In this document: piece after piece, positions 17,472 to 25,917 of the stretch
How the letters are laid out: each line of letters opens with the position of its first letter
Position numbering within the stretch: position 1 is the first letter of the stretch
DNA from: Agromyces bracchium
GTDB taxonomy: Bacteria; Actinomycetota; Actinomycetes; Actinomycetales; Microbacteriaceae
Length of the DNA: 64,000 nt
Reading direction: 5' to 3'
NCBI RefSeq assembly: GCF_009709675.1
Contig: NZ_WMLB01000047.1
Coordinates: 1-64,000, forward strand
Made by a program: the position numbers and the translations under genes
The notes under the pieces: model-generated
The model's input: the letters and a program-made list of their open reading frames with translations, nothing else
What the model was told of the DNA's origin: nothing
Database searches by the model: none

Positions 17472-18301
17472 CGGCGTGCCTTCCTCGTCCACGGTGCGAC
17501 CCAGCGCTCCACGAGGGTCACGACCTGCGTCATTCCGACGCTCCACACCACGACGAGCGCGATCGCCGCGAACGCCTGGTCGGTCTGGTAGGTGTTGGCG
17601 GCGCGGATGATGACCGCGCCCATTCCCTGCGCCGAACCGGTGAGCTCGGCCACGACCATGCCGATCGTCGCGAGCACGACCGCCTGCCGGAGCCCGGCGA
17701 AGAGGAACGGCACGGTCGACGGCAGGTACACCGACCGGTACAGCTGGAACCGGCTCGCACCGAACACCGTGCCGGCCCGGATGATCGACGGATTCGTCGT
17801 CCGCATGCCCGCCGCCACGTTCAGCAGGATCGGGAAGACCGCACTGATCGCGACGAGGAAGATCACGGGACCGATGCCGAACCCGAACCACGCCTTCGCG
17901 AGCGGCTGGTAGGCGATCGTGGGCGTCGCGTAGATCGTCCACGCGATGGGCCCGACGACGCGGTCGACGGGCAGCGACGTGCCCATGAGCAGGCCGAGCG
18001 GGATCCCGATCGCGACCGCGATCGCGAAGCCCGTGAGCCACGCCTGCAGCGACACGAGCGCGTTCGTCGCGAGCACCCCGCTCGACCACAGCTCGAGGAA
18101 GCCCTGCCAGATCGCCGACGGCGGCGGGAAGAACACCGGGTTGATCCAGCCGAGCACGCCGACGACGAGCTGCCAGAGCACGAGCATCACGACGACCTCG
18201 GCGGCGAGCACGAGCGCCTTGCCGCGCGCGCTCAGCCCGGCGAGCCACGCTCCGATGCCGCCGCGACCGAGGTTCGGTCCCGAGGCGAGGAACGTGCTCA
18301 C
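17468..18301 (-). CDS. ABC transporter permease (NitT/TauT type), subunit 1
   Basis: 277 residues with about six hydrophobic helices and the EAA-like coupling loop around YRSVYLPSTVPFLFAGLRQA. It overlaps both the ATPase (ATGA at 18298-18301) and the second permease (ATGA at 17468-17471), a tight three-gene transporter block. No binding-protein gene sits in this operon. The lone binding lipoprotein at 14070 is the best candidate partner. Confidence 0.88.
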   Translation of the reverse strand: MSTFLASGPNLGRGGIGAWLAGLSARGKALVLAAEVVVMLVLWQLVVGVLGWINPVFFPPPSAIWQGFLELWSSGVLATNALVSLQAWLTGFAIAVAIGIPLGLLMGTSLPVDRVVGPIAWTIYATPTIAYQPLAKAWFGFGIGPVIFLVAISAVFPILLNVAAGMRTTNPSIIRAGTVFGASRFQLYRSVYLPSTVPFLFAGLRQAVVLATIGMVVAELTGSAQGMGAVIIRAANTYQTDQAFAAIALVVVWSVGMTQVVTLVERWVAPWTRKARR

Positions 18302-19131
18302 TTCGACACCGCCGCTGCGGTCGCCTCACCCTGCAGCGCGTCCCACAGGTGGTCGCGGAGCTCGAGGAAGCGCGGGTCGCTCTGGATGCTGCGCTCCGAC
18401 CGCGGTCGCGCGAGTCCGGTCTCGATGACCTCCTTGATGGCGCCCGGATGGCTCTTGAACACCACGATCCGGTCGCCGAGCAGGATCGCCTCCTCGATGG
18501 AGTGCGTGATGAAGAGCACCGTCTTGCCCGTCGCCGCGATGAGCTTCTCGATCTCGGCGCGCATGACCTCGCGCGTGAGCGCGTCGACCGCGCCGAGCGG
18601 CTCGTCCATCAGCAGGATCCGCGGTTCGGCGACGATCGCGCGAGCGAGACCCACGCGCTGCTGCATGCCGCCCGAGAGCTCGCGCGGGTACGAGTGCTCG
18701 AAGCCGCTGAGCCCGACGAGCTCGATCGCCTCCTGCACGCGGTCGCGCCATCCGCTGCCCTTCAACGCCTTCTGCATCTCGAGCCCGAACTTCACGTTGT
18801 CGAAGACCGTGCGCCACGGCAGCAGCGCGTAGTCCTGGAACACGACCGCCCGGTCGGGGCCGGGGCCCGTGACCGGTTCCCCGGCCACGAGCACCTGCCC
18901 CGACGTGGGCTTCACGAGCCCCGCGATCACGTTCATGAAGGTCGTCTTGCCGCAGCCCGACGGCCCGAGCACGGTCACGAACTCGCCCTCGCGGACGTCG
19001 AGGTCGACGCCCTCGATCGCCACGAGCTTCTTGCCGGTCCGGGCGACGTCGTAGCTCACGGTCAGGTCGCGCACCGAGATCAGCGACGAGACGGATGCCT
19101 CGTCCTCGGCCGGCTCGATGGTGGTCGTCAT
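18298..19131 (-). CDS. ABC transporter ATP-binding protein (NitT/TauT type)
   Basis: 277 residues. Walker A is GPSGCGKTT, the Q-loop follows in VVFQDYALLPWR, the signature is LSGGMQQRV, Walker B is ILLMDEPLGAVD, and the switch His lies in LFITHSIEEA. The YALLPWRTV Q-loop is typical of SsuB/TauB-type importers. I chose ATG 19131 because AGAGGGGA precedes it; a longer in-frame start at 19155 lacks one. Confidence 0.92.
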   Translation of the reverse strand: MTTTIEPAEDEASVSSLISVRDLTVSYDVARTGKKLVAIEGVDLDVREGEFVTVLGPSGCGKTTFMNVIAGLVKPTSGQVLVAGEPVTGPGPDRAVVFQDYALLPWRTVFDNVKFGLEMQKALKGSGWRDRVQEAIELVGLSGFEHSYPRELSGGMQQRVGLARAIVAEPRILLMDEPLGAVDALTREVMRAEIEKLIAATGKTVLFITHSIEEAILLGDRIVVFKSHPGAIKEVIETGLARPRSERSIQSDPRFLELRDHLWDALQGEATAAAVSK

Positions 19132-19168
19132 CGCAGTCCCCTCTCCCATGTCCACGGGGCACCCTCGA

Positions 19169-20176
19169 TCAGGTCAGCGCCGGCTCGGCGGCGCGCTGGC
19201 GCATCTTCGGCAGCACCTCGGTGCCGAGCAGCTCGATCTGCTCGAAGAAGCGGTCGAACTTGAACCGGAAGTCGAACACGAGGTGCTCGGTGCCGATCGC
19301 CTCGAACTTGCGGAGCTCCTCGACCGCCTCGTCGGGGTCGCCGACGATGAGCTGGCCCTCCAGGTCCTCGACGGTCTCGAACGTACCCGAGGGCGGCTTG
19401 ACGGCGAACTTCGCCTTGTTCGCCCAGGCGAGCAGGCCCGGGATGTTCACGTGCTTCAGGGCCTCCTCGCGCGTCTCCTCGATGGAGGTGGGCGGGATCA
19501 CCGACACGGTCGGCATCGGGCGGCCCGAGGCATCCGTCAGCTCGCGCATGTTGGCGATGCGCTTCTCCATGGTCGCGAGCGAGATGCGCCCCGGCATCCA
19601 GCCGTCGGCGTACTCGGCCGCGAGCCGCGCCGAGCGCGGGGTCGCGCCGCAGTACCAGAACGGCACGCGCCCGCCGACGGGCTTCGGCTCGATCGTGACG
19701 TTCTCGAACGAGAAGATGCCGTCGTCGTAGGTCACGTCGTTCTCGGTGAACACGCGCTTCAGGATCTCGGCATTGGAGCGGACCGCCTCGACCCGGTCGA
19801 GGTCGCCCCAGCCGATCGCCTCGAACTCGTGGTCGAACGTGCCGGCACCGAAGCCCAGGATGAGGCGCGGGCCGACGAGCTGGGTGATCGTGCCGGCCAT
19901 GAGCGCGGTGACGAGCGGGTGACGGAACGGGATGAGCGACCCGGTGCCGAGCTCGAGCCGCTCGGTGACCGCGCCGATCGCGGTGAGCGTCGTGAGCGCG
20001 TCGTAGAAGGTGCGGTTCGGCTTCTCCATCTCGCCGTGCGGCTCGAAGACGAGGTGGTCGCGCACCCACACGGAGTCGAAGCCCATCTTCTCGGCGAGCT
20101 GCGAGCCCTCGAGCAGCTTCTCGCGACTGGCCTCCTCGCCGAAGTGCGGCAGCAGCAGTCCGAATTTCATCGCCAT
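19169..20176 (-). CDS. LLM-class oxidoreductase, probably F420- or flavin-dependent
   Basis: 335 residues of luciferase-like TIM barrel. Landmarks are MKFGLLLPHFGEEASREKL, SVWVRDHLVF, ELGTGSLIPFRHPL, a glycine-rich ILGFGAGTFDHEF, and FWYCGATPRSARLAAEYADG. It is too short to be a clear RutA. In this operon it follows the hydantoinase-like gene by one base and precedes the transporter ATPase. The nearby, similarly regulated cofE-cofC-fgd operon makes F420H2 a reasonable cofactor guess. A hydride-transfer step on a cyclic substrate before ring hydrolysis would fit the order of enzymes. Confidence 0.82.
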   Translation of the reverse strand: MAMKFGLLLPHFGEEASREKLLEGSQLAEKMGFDSVWVRDHLVFEPHGEMEKPNRTFYDALTTLTAIGAVTERLELGTGSLIPFRHPLVTALMAGTITQLVGPRLILGFGAGTFDHEFEAIGWGDLDRVEAVRSNAEILKRVFTENDVTYDDGIFSFENVTIEPKPVGGRVPFWYCGATPRSARLAAEYADGWMPGRISLATMEKRIANMRELTDASGRPMPTVSVIPPTSIEETREEALKHVNIPGLLAWANKAKFAVKPPSGTFETVEDLEGQLIVGDPDEAVEELRKFEAIGTEHLVFDFRFKFDRFFEQIELLGTEVLPKMRQRAAEPALT

Positions 20177-20177
20177 G

Positions 20178-21590
20178 TCAGTTCCCTTCCGTTCCGGCCG
20201 TCTCGGCCGAGATGTCGGCCGGCGCGGCCGCGAGCTTCCCGTATCCGGGTTCGCCGACGACGGCGCCGTCGGCGTAGACGTCCCGGCCGCGCACGAGGGT
20301 GCGCTCGATCCGGGTGCTGATGGTGCGGCCGTCGTACGGCGTCCAGCCGATCTTCGAGAGCACGTCGTCGTTCGTGATCGTCCACTCGTGCTGCATGTCG
20401 GCGATCACGATGTCGGCGTCGGCCCCGACCTCGAGCGTGCCCTTCACCCCGGCGAGCCCGAACTTGTCGGCGGGGATCCGGGCGACCATGTCGACCGCAC
20501 GCTCGAGGGTCAGCTCGCCGCGGTTCACGGCGTCGAGCATGAGCTCGTAGTAGTACTGGATGCCCGGCGTGCCGGTGTGGGCGCTCCACATCTCGGTCCA
20601 GCCGATCTCCTTCTCCTCGCGCGTGTGGGGCGCGTGGTCGGAACTCGCGATGTCGATCGTGCCGTCGCGCATGCCCTCCCAGATCGCGGCGCGGTTGTCG
20701 TCGGGCACCCAGTACGACAGCGCGTACGGGCCGAGCGTCTCGACGTCGTGCCAGGTCGAGAGGAACGGCGCCCAGTGGTTGACCTCGCACGTGACGTCGA
20801 TGCCGGCGGCCTTTGCACGTCGCACGGCCTCGATCGAGCGGCGTGTCTGGATGTGCGCGATGTGCACGGGGCATCCGGATGCCTCGGCGAGACGCAGGAT
20901 CACGTCGATCGCCGTGTCCCAGATGACGCCCTCGCGCGCGGCGTACGCCGAGGCGTAGCCCTGCGGCGTGTTCTCGCCGCGCGCCAGCACCTCGCCCTCG
21001 ATGTAGTCCATGAGCGCCTGGTCGTGCGGGTGCACGATGAACCGCTTGCCGGTGCCGGCGATGCGGTCCATGATCTGCAGCAGGTGGCCGTGGTCGTGGA
21101 TGCCGGTGCCCGCGGGGTGCGGGTAGGTGCGGCCGGTGTCGACGACCATGTAGATCTTGTAGGCGTTGATGCCCATCTCGGCCATCGGCACGATGTCGTC
21201 GAACTTCGTCGGCGCCGGGTTGTGGTTCCAGTCGACGATCGACGTCGACGCGTACCGCTCGAAGACGTCGGTCAGCGTCTCGACGTCGACGGTCGGCGGG
21301 TTCAGGTTCGGCATGCCGAAGATGGTCGTCACGCCGCCGGCGGCGGCCTGCCGCGTGGTCGTGAGGATGTCGTCCTTGTGCTCGTAGCCGGGCTCCCGGG
21401 TGTGCACGTGGACGTCGACCATGCCGGGCAGCACGAGCCGCCCGGTCGCGTCGATCGTGCGGGCGGCGTCGACGGCGACGCCGGGTGCGACGAGGCCGGC
21501 GATCCGGCCGTCGTCGACCAGCAGGTCGGCGGTGGTGGGGCCGGACGGCGTCACGACGACGCCGCCGGCGATCCTCAGGTCGATGGTCAC
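20178..21590 (-). CDS. Hydantoinase / dihydroorotase-like cyclic amidohydrolase
   Basis: 470 residues with a complete binuclear-metal active site. HxH is in GMVDVHVHTRE (residues 61 and 63), the carboxylated Lys in NAYKIYM (about residue 150), two His in FIVHPHD and VHIAHIQT, and the catalytic Asp in IASSDHAPHT. The family opens cyclic amides such as dihydropyrimidines, hydantoins, dihydroorotate or allantoin; the specificity here is not readable. It starts with GTG overlapping the upstream hydrolase stop (GTGA). There is no pyrimidine-biosynthesis context, so a catabolic role is more likely. Confidence 0.88.
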   Translation of the reverse strand: MTIDLRIAGGVVVTPSGPTTADLLVDDGRIAGLVAPGVAVDAARTIDATGRLVLPGMVDVHVHTREPGYEHKDDILTTTRQAAAGGVTTIFGMPNLNPPTVDVETLTDVFERYASTSIVDWNHNPAPTKFDDIVPMAEMGINAYKIYMVVDTGRTYPHPAGTGIHDHGHLLQIMDRIAGTGKRFIVHPHDQALMDYIEGEVLARGENTPQGYASAYAAREGVIWDTAIDVILRLAEASGCPVHIAHIQTRRSIEAVRRAKAAGIDVTCEVNHWAPFLSTWHDVETLGPYALSYWVPDDNRAAIWEGMRDGTIDIASSDHAPHTREEKEIGWTEMWSAHTGTPGIQYYYELMLDAVNRGELTLERAVDMVARIPADKFGLAGVKGTLEVGADADIVIADMQHEWTITNDDVLSKIGWTPYDGRTISTRIERTLVRGRDVYADGAVVGEPGYGKLAAAPADISAETAGTEGN

Positions 21591-22537
21591 TGCGGTGCCT
21601 CCATGCGATCGATCGACTCGCCCAGGCCGGGCGAGCGGGTGGTGCGGACGTCGACGTGGCTCGGGCGCACGTAGCGGTCGAGCCAGTCGACGATCAGCGG
21701 GGTGGTCTCTTCCCAGTAGCGGTCGTAGGCGGCGTAGTGGGTGGTGTGCCGCTGCATGACGAGCTGCCTGGGGCCGCGGGCCGCGGCGTACAGCCGCTCC
21801 GCGTGGTCGGTGGGCGTGGTCGCGTCGCCCTCGACGCCGATGACGAGGAGGGGCGTGGTGAGCCGGGCGGCGGCGTCGATCGGCCGGTAGCCGAGGATCT
21901 CCTCGGCGCACGAGAGCGGGATGGCGCTCGGGATGCGGTCGTCCACGTCGGCCTTGATCGTCGTCGCGCGACGCTCGGGCGTCGGGACCATGATCTCCTC
22001 GCGCGGGTGCACGAGACGCCCCTCGCCGGTCGTGACACGGCGGCGCCGGTCCTCCTCGAGTCCGGCCAGGAACGCGAGCCACTCGTGCTCCTGGCGCATG
22101 CGGTGCAGCCAGTCGGTGCCGTCGGCGACCGGGACCTGGCTCACGGCCGCCTTGACGCGCGGGTCGGCGTCGGCGAGCAGGACGGCGTTGCCGCCACCCG
22201 TGCCGCCGGTGCCGAAGACGCCGATCGCGTCGGCGTCGACGTCGTCGCGCGTGGTCAGGTAGCTGACCGCGTTGACGAGGTCCTGCAGCTGCCGGGCGGG
22301 GGAGAGGATGCCGCGGTCGCCGCCCGAGTCGCCGAAGCCGCGGTAGTCGAAGACCAGCACGGCGAAGCCGGCGGCCACGAGGGCCTCGTGGTAGCGGACG
22401 TAGAGCTTGGCGTCCTTCAGCCCGAGCCATCCGGGGCCCTGGACGATGGCCCGGTACGGGCCCGCCTCATCGGGGGTGCGCCAGAGTCCCGCGAGGCGGT
22501 CTCCCTCGCTGTAGAACTCGACCGGTGTCGTCTGCAT
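21587..22537 (-). CDS. Alpha/beta hydrolase-fold protein with an altered nucleophile elbow
   Basis: 316 residues. The fold is evident: the oxyanion region IVQGPGWLGLKDAKL, VFDYRGFGDSGG, the strand DADAIGVFG, a C-terminal acid in LLVIGVEGDATTP, and the late His in QRHTTHYAAYD. The nucleophile elbow reads GTGGTGGGN where relatives have GxSxGG, so the expected Ser, Cys or Asp appears to be Gly. It could use another mechanism, be non-catalytic, or be a lyase-like variant. It is the first gene of the seven-gene operon ending with RidA. AAGGA precedes ATG 22537, and operator-like site C lies 80 bp upstream. Confidence 0.82.
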   Translation of the reverse strand: MQTTPVEFYSEGDRLAGLWRTPDEAGPYRAIVQGPGWLGLKDAKLYVRYHEALVAAGFAVLVFDYRGFGDSGGDRGILSPARQLQDLVNAVSYLTTRDDVDADAIGVFGTGGTGGGNAVLLADADPRVKAAVSQVPVADGTDWLHRMRQEHEWLAFLAGLEEDRRRRVTTGEGRLVHPREEIMVPTPERRATTIKADVDDRIPSAIPLSCAEEILGYRPIDAAARLTTPLLVIGVEGDATTPTDHAERLYAAARGPRQLVMQRHTTHYAAYDRYWEETTPLIVDWLDRYVRPSHVDVRTTRSPGLGESIDRMEAPQ

Positions 22538-22616
22538 GGATGCGACGTCCTTCCGTTGAACGCTGCGACGCGTGGTTCGGGTGGATTCCAGCACCCGTGA
22601 TTTGGATCATGCACCA

Positions 22617-22635
22617 TTTTGGATCCAGAATCCAG
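22617..22635. promoter_or_regulatory. Operator-like site C
   Basis: TTTTGGATCCAGAATCCAG matches the TTTTGGAT-N5-ATCCAG pattern of site B exactly outside the spacer. It lies in the divergent region between the hydrolase operon (80 bp upstream of its start) and the proposed F420-0 binding-protein gene (137 bp upstream). Extra GGAT half-sites flank it (22582, 22602 and an ATCC at 22642), suggesting cooperative binding. Confidence 0.78.
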
Positions 22636-22771
22636 TATTGAATCCATTTCCACCGCGTGGAATGATGACGAGTGACCGCCGGTTCGGATTGACCGGTCGG
22701 GCCGGCCCGGGATTGGGCCGCGAGTCGCCGACGTTCGTCGGATCACGCACGCACACCGTCCCGGAGGCCCC

Positions 22772-23791
22772 ATGTCCACGTTCACGAATCCCCGATCCCG
22801 TGCCGCGCGCGTCGTCGCGCCGCTCGCCGCCGCGGCATCCGTCGCCCTGCTCGCCGCGTGCGCCTCGACGGCGAACGCCGGCGCCGACGACGCGAGCGGC
22901 GGCCAGGACGCCGCAGCGTCCGGCTTCCCCGTCACGGTCGACAACTGCGGCACCGAGGTGACCTTCGACGCCGCCCCCGAGCGCGTCGTCACGATCAAGT
23001 CGTCGACGCTCGAGCTGCTGCTCGCGCTCGGCCTCGAGGACCGCGTCGTCGGCGCCGCGTTCACCGACGGACCCGTGCCCGACGAGAACGCCGACGCCGC
23101 TGCGGGCATCGAGATCCTCTCCGACAAGGTGCCCTCGCAGGAGGCGACGCTCGCCGCCGAGCCCGACCTGGTCTTCGCCGGCTGGGAGTCGAACCTCACC
23201 GCAGAGGGCGCGGGCGACCGCGCGACCCTCGAGCAGCTCGGCGTGCACACCTACGTCGCGCCCGCCGCGTGCAAGGCGGAGGGCTACATGCCCGACCCGC
23301 TGACCTTCGACGGCGTGTTCGCCGGCTTCGAGGAGGCGGGCGAGATCTTCGGTGCGACGGATGCCGCGGCCGACCTCGTCGCGGAGCAGCGCGCCGCGCT
23401 CGAGGCGATCGAGCCGAGCGACGACGGCCTCACCGCGCTCTGGTACTCCTCGGGCGACGACCAGCCGTTCGTCGGCGCCGGCATCGGCGCACCGCAGATG
23501 ATCATGGAGGCCGCGGGCCTCACGAACGTCGCCGCCGACGTGCACGACACCTGGACCTCGCTCTCGTGGGAAGCCGTCGTCGACGCGAACCCTGACGTGA
23601 TCGTGCTCGTCGACGCCGCGTGGAACACCGCCGAGGCGAAGATCGAGAAGCTCGAGGCGAACCCCGCGACGGCCGCGATGCCCGCCGTGCAGCAGGGCCG
23701 CTACGTGATCGTCGACTTCCCGTCGACCGAGGCGGGCGTCCGCAACGTCGACGCCGTCGCCTCGATCGTGGAGCAGCTCGGGGCACTCTGA
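22772..23791 (+). CDS. Substrate-binding lipoprotein of proposed F420-0 type ABC importer
   Basis: 339 residues. The lipoprotein signal ends LLAAC. The mature part is a helical-backbone (cluster A, FecB/BtuF-like) binding protein: a PERVVTIKSSTLELLLALGL entry, GLEDRVVGAAFTDG, and EPDLVFAGWESN. It resembles the family predicted in silico to import F420-0 precursors and usually encoded near F420 genes; that substrate has not been proven as far as I know. The stop shares a base with the permease start (TGATG), so binding protein, permease and ATPase form one operon. Confidence 0.82.
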   Translation: MSTFTNPRSRAARVVAPLAAAASVALLAACASTANAGADDASGGQDAAASGFPVTVDNCGTEVTFDAAPERVVTIKSSTLELLLALGLEDRVVGAAFTDGPVPDENADAAAGIEILSDKVPSQEATLAAEPDLVFAGWESNLTAEGAGDRATLEQLGVHTYVAPAACKAEGYMPDPLTFDGVFAGFEEAGEIFGATDAAADLVAEQRAALEAIEPSDDGLTALWYSSGDDQPFVGAGIGAPQMIMEAAGLTNVAADVHDTWTSLSWEAVVDANPDVIVLVDAAWNTAEAKIEKLEANPATAAMPAVQQGRYVIVDFPSTEAGVRNVDAVASIVEQLGAL

Positions 23792-24948
23792 TGGCGATGC
23801 AGGCGGGCAGGGCGACGGATGCCGCGGGGCGGCCGTCCGTCGAGCCTGCCCGCCGTGCGGGGCGGGCGTCGGGGCCGCACGGCGGGCCGAGCGAGCCGCA
23901 CGGCGGACCCTCGGCCGGTGACCGGACTCCGCGGCGCGCGGGCACGGCGACCGCGGTCGGCGTGGGCGGCGCGCTCGTCGCGCTGCTCGCGGCATCCGTG
24001 GTGCTCGCCGTGACGATCGGGCCGGCCGGGCTCGCGCCCGGCGACGTGCTCGCGTCGATCGCCGCGCACCTGGGGCTCGGCGAGCCGACGCTGTCGCCGC
24101 TCCGCGACGCGATCGTCTGGGAGCTGCGCATGCCGCGCGTGCTCACGGCCGCCGCGGTCGGCGCGGGGCTGGCGATCTGCGGCGTCGTCATGCAGGCGCT
24201 CACCCGAAACCCGCTCGCCGACCCGTACCTGCTCGGCCTCTCGTCGGGCGCGTCGGTCGGCGCGGTGATCGTGCTCGTGCTCGGTATGGCCGTCGCCCTG
24301 CCCGTGGCGGCGTTCGCGGGCGCGCTCGCGGCGCTCGCCGCGACCCTCGGACTCGCGCGCGCGGCCGGCGGGCTCAGCCCGACCACGACCGTGCTCGCGG
24401 GGCTCGCCGTGTCGGCCGTGTTCGGCGCCGTGACGAGCCTCGTCATCTTCTGGAGCGCCACGACCGACAGCTACCGCGAGATCCTGAACTGGCTGCTCGG
24501 CTCGCTCGCCGGCGCCGGATGGCCCGCCGCGGCGCTCGCCGGCGCCGCGATCGCGATCGTCGGGCTGCCGCTGCTCGCGACCGGGCGCACGCTCGACGCC
24601 TTCGCGTTCGGCGACACCGCGGCATCCGCCCTCGGAATCCACGTGCCGCGCACGCGCGCGCTGCTGCTCGTCGCGACCGCGCTGCTCACCGGCGCACTCG
24701 TCGCGGTGAGCGGGGCGATCGGGTTCGTCGGGCTGATCCTGCCGCACGCGGTGCGGCTCGTCGTCGGCGCGCGGCACCGCGCGCTGCTGCCGCTGTCGGC
24801 GCTCGCCGGGGCGGTCTTCCTGGTCTGGGTCGACACCGGCGCCCGCACGCTGTTCGATCCGCGTGAGCTGCCCGTCGGGATCCTCACCGCGCTCGTCGGC
24901 GGGCCCGTGTTCGCGGCGCTGCTGCTTCGCGCACGGAGGGCGTCGTGA
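23791..24948 (+). CDS. FecCD-type ABC permease (proposed F420-0 importer)
   Basis: 385 residues. An unusual hydrophilic Gly/Arg/Pro-rich N-terminal extension of about 50 residues precedes a FecCD/BtuC-type core with about nine to ten helices. Signatures are LRMPRVLTAAAVGAGLAICGVVMQ, the NPLADPYLLGLSSGASVGA loop, and near the C-terminus GFVGLILPHAVRL. A siderophore- or cobalamin-type permease is the family; the F420-0 assignment rests on context and the binding protein. It overlaps both neighbours. Confidence 0.86.
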   Translation: MAMQAGRATDAAGRPSVEPARRAGRASGPHGGPSEPHGGPSAGDRTPRRAGTATAVGVGGALVALLAASVVLAVTIGPAGLAPGDVLASIAAHLGLGEPTLSPLRDAIVWELRMPRVLTAAAVGAGLAICGVVMQALTRNPLADPYLLGLSSGASVGAVIVLVLGMAVALPVAAFAGALAALAATLGLARAAGGLSPTTTVLAGLAVSAVFGAVTSLVIFWSATTDSYREILNWLLGSLAGAGWPAAALAGAAIAIVGLPLLATGRTLDAFAFGDTAASALGIHVPRTRALLLVATALLTGALVAVSGAIGFVGLILPHAVRLVVGARHRALLPLSALAGAVFLVWVDTGARTLFDPRELPVGILTALVGGPVFAALLLRARRAS

Positions 24949-25877
24949 GCGGCGTGCGGGCCGGCGGCGGCCGCGTTCCCGAGGCGCCGTGCGGGCTCGG
25001 CGCATCCGGCGGGGCGAGCACGGCAGGCGGGAGCTGCCCGGCGCGGCCCGGCACCGGCCTCGAGGGCTCGCGGGTCTCGTTCGCCCGCGGCTCGCGGCTC
25101 GTGGTCGACGGGGTCGACATCACCGTGCCGCGCGGCGCGGTGGGCGCGCTCCTCGGCCCGAACGGCGCCGGCAAGTCCACGCTGCTGCACCTCCTCGCGG
25201 GCGTCGAGCGTCCGGAGGTCGCCGCACTCACACTCGACGGCGACGACCTCGTCGCGCTGCGGCGACGCGAACGCGCCCGGCGCATCGCGCTCGTCGAACA
25301 GGACGCGCAGGCGCCCGACGGCCTCGCCGTCGAGCACGTCGTCGGCCTCGGCCGCATCCCCCACCAGTCCGCGTGGGGCGGGGACTCCGCCCGCGACCGC
25401 GAGGTCATCGCGCACGCGCTCGACGCCGCCGACGCGACCGCGTTCGCGAGCCGTCGCTACGACGAACTCTCGGGCGGCGAGCGCCAGCGCGTGAACCTCG
25501 CGCGCGCGCTCGCACAGGAGCCCGAACTGCTCCTCCTCGACGAGCCCACGAACCACCTCGACATCCGCGCCCAGCTCGCAACGCTCGGGCTGCTCCGCCG
25601 ACTCGCCGACGACGGGCTCAGCGTGCTCGCCGCCCTGCACGACCTCTCGCTCGCCGCCTCGTACGCCGACCACGTGGTCGTCCTCGCGAACGGCGTCGTG
25701 GTCGCCGCCGGCGACCCCGCCGACGTGCTCACCCCGCCGCTCATCCGCGCGGTCTGGGGCGTGGAGGCGAGCGTGCTGCGGCATCCGTCGACGGGTCGGC
25801 CGCTGCTCGCGTTCGCGCCCGCCGACGCGGACGAGACCGTCGCGCCCGAACCGGCGCCTGCGCCCGAACCGGCCTGA
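24945..25877 (+). CDS. ABC ATP-binding protein (FecE/BtuD type, proposed F420-0 importer)
   Basis: 310 residues. An N-terminal Gly/Ala extension of about 40 residues precedes the ATPase core: Walker A GPNGAGKST, signature LSGGERQRV, Walker B LLLLDEPTNHLDI, and the H-loop in ALHDLSLA. The C-terminus is Ala/Pro/Glu-rich. The GTG start overlaps the permease stop (GTGA), completing the importer operon. Confidence 0.9.
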   Translation: MSGVRAGGGRVPEAPCGLGASGGASTAGGSCPARPGTGLEGSRVSFARGSRLVVDGVDITVPRGAVGALLGPNGAGKSTLLHLLAGVERPEVAALTLDGDDLVALRRRERARRIALVEQDAQAPDGLAVEHVVGLGRIPHQSAWGGDSARDREVIAHALDAADATAFASRRYDELSGGERQRVNLARALAQEPELLLLDEPTNHLDIRAQLATLGLLRRLADDGLSVLAALHDLSLAASYADHVVVLANGVVVAAGDPADVLTPPLIRAVWGVEASVLRHPSTGRPLLAFAPADADETVAPEPAPAPEPA

Positions 25878-25917
25878 GCGGATGCCGCGACGCGGGCATC
25901 GGCGTAGCGTGGCCGCC

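Noticed and set aside
16168-22537. Rut pyrimidine-degradation operon
   Set aside because: RidA, LLM and hydrolase-fold members invite the comparison, but there is a hydantoinase-type enzyme instead of an isochorismatase-like RutB, no RutE/RutF/RutG, and the LLM protein is not clearly RutA-like.
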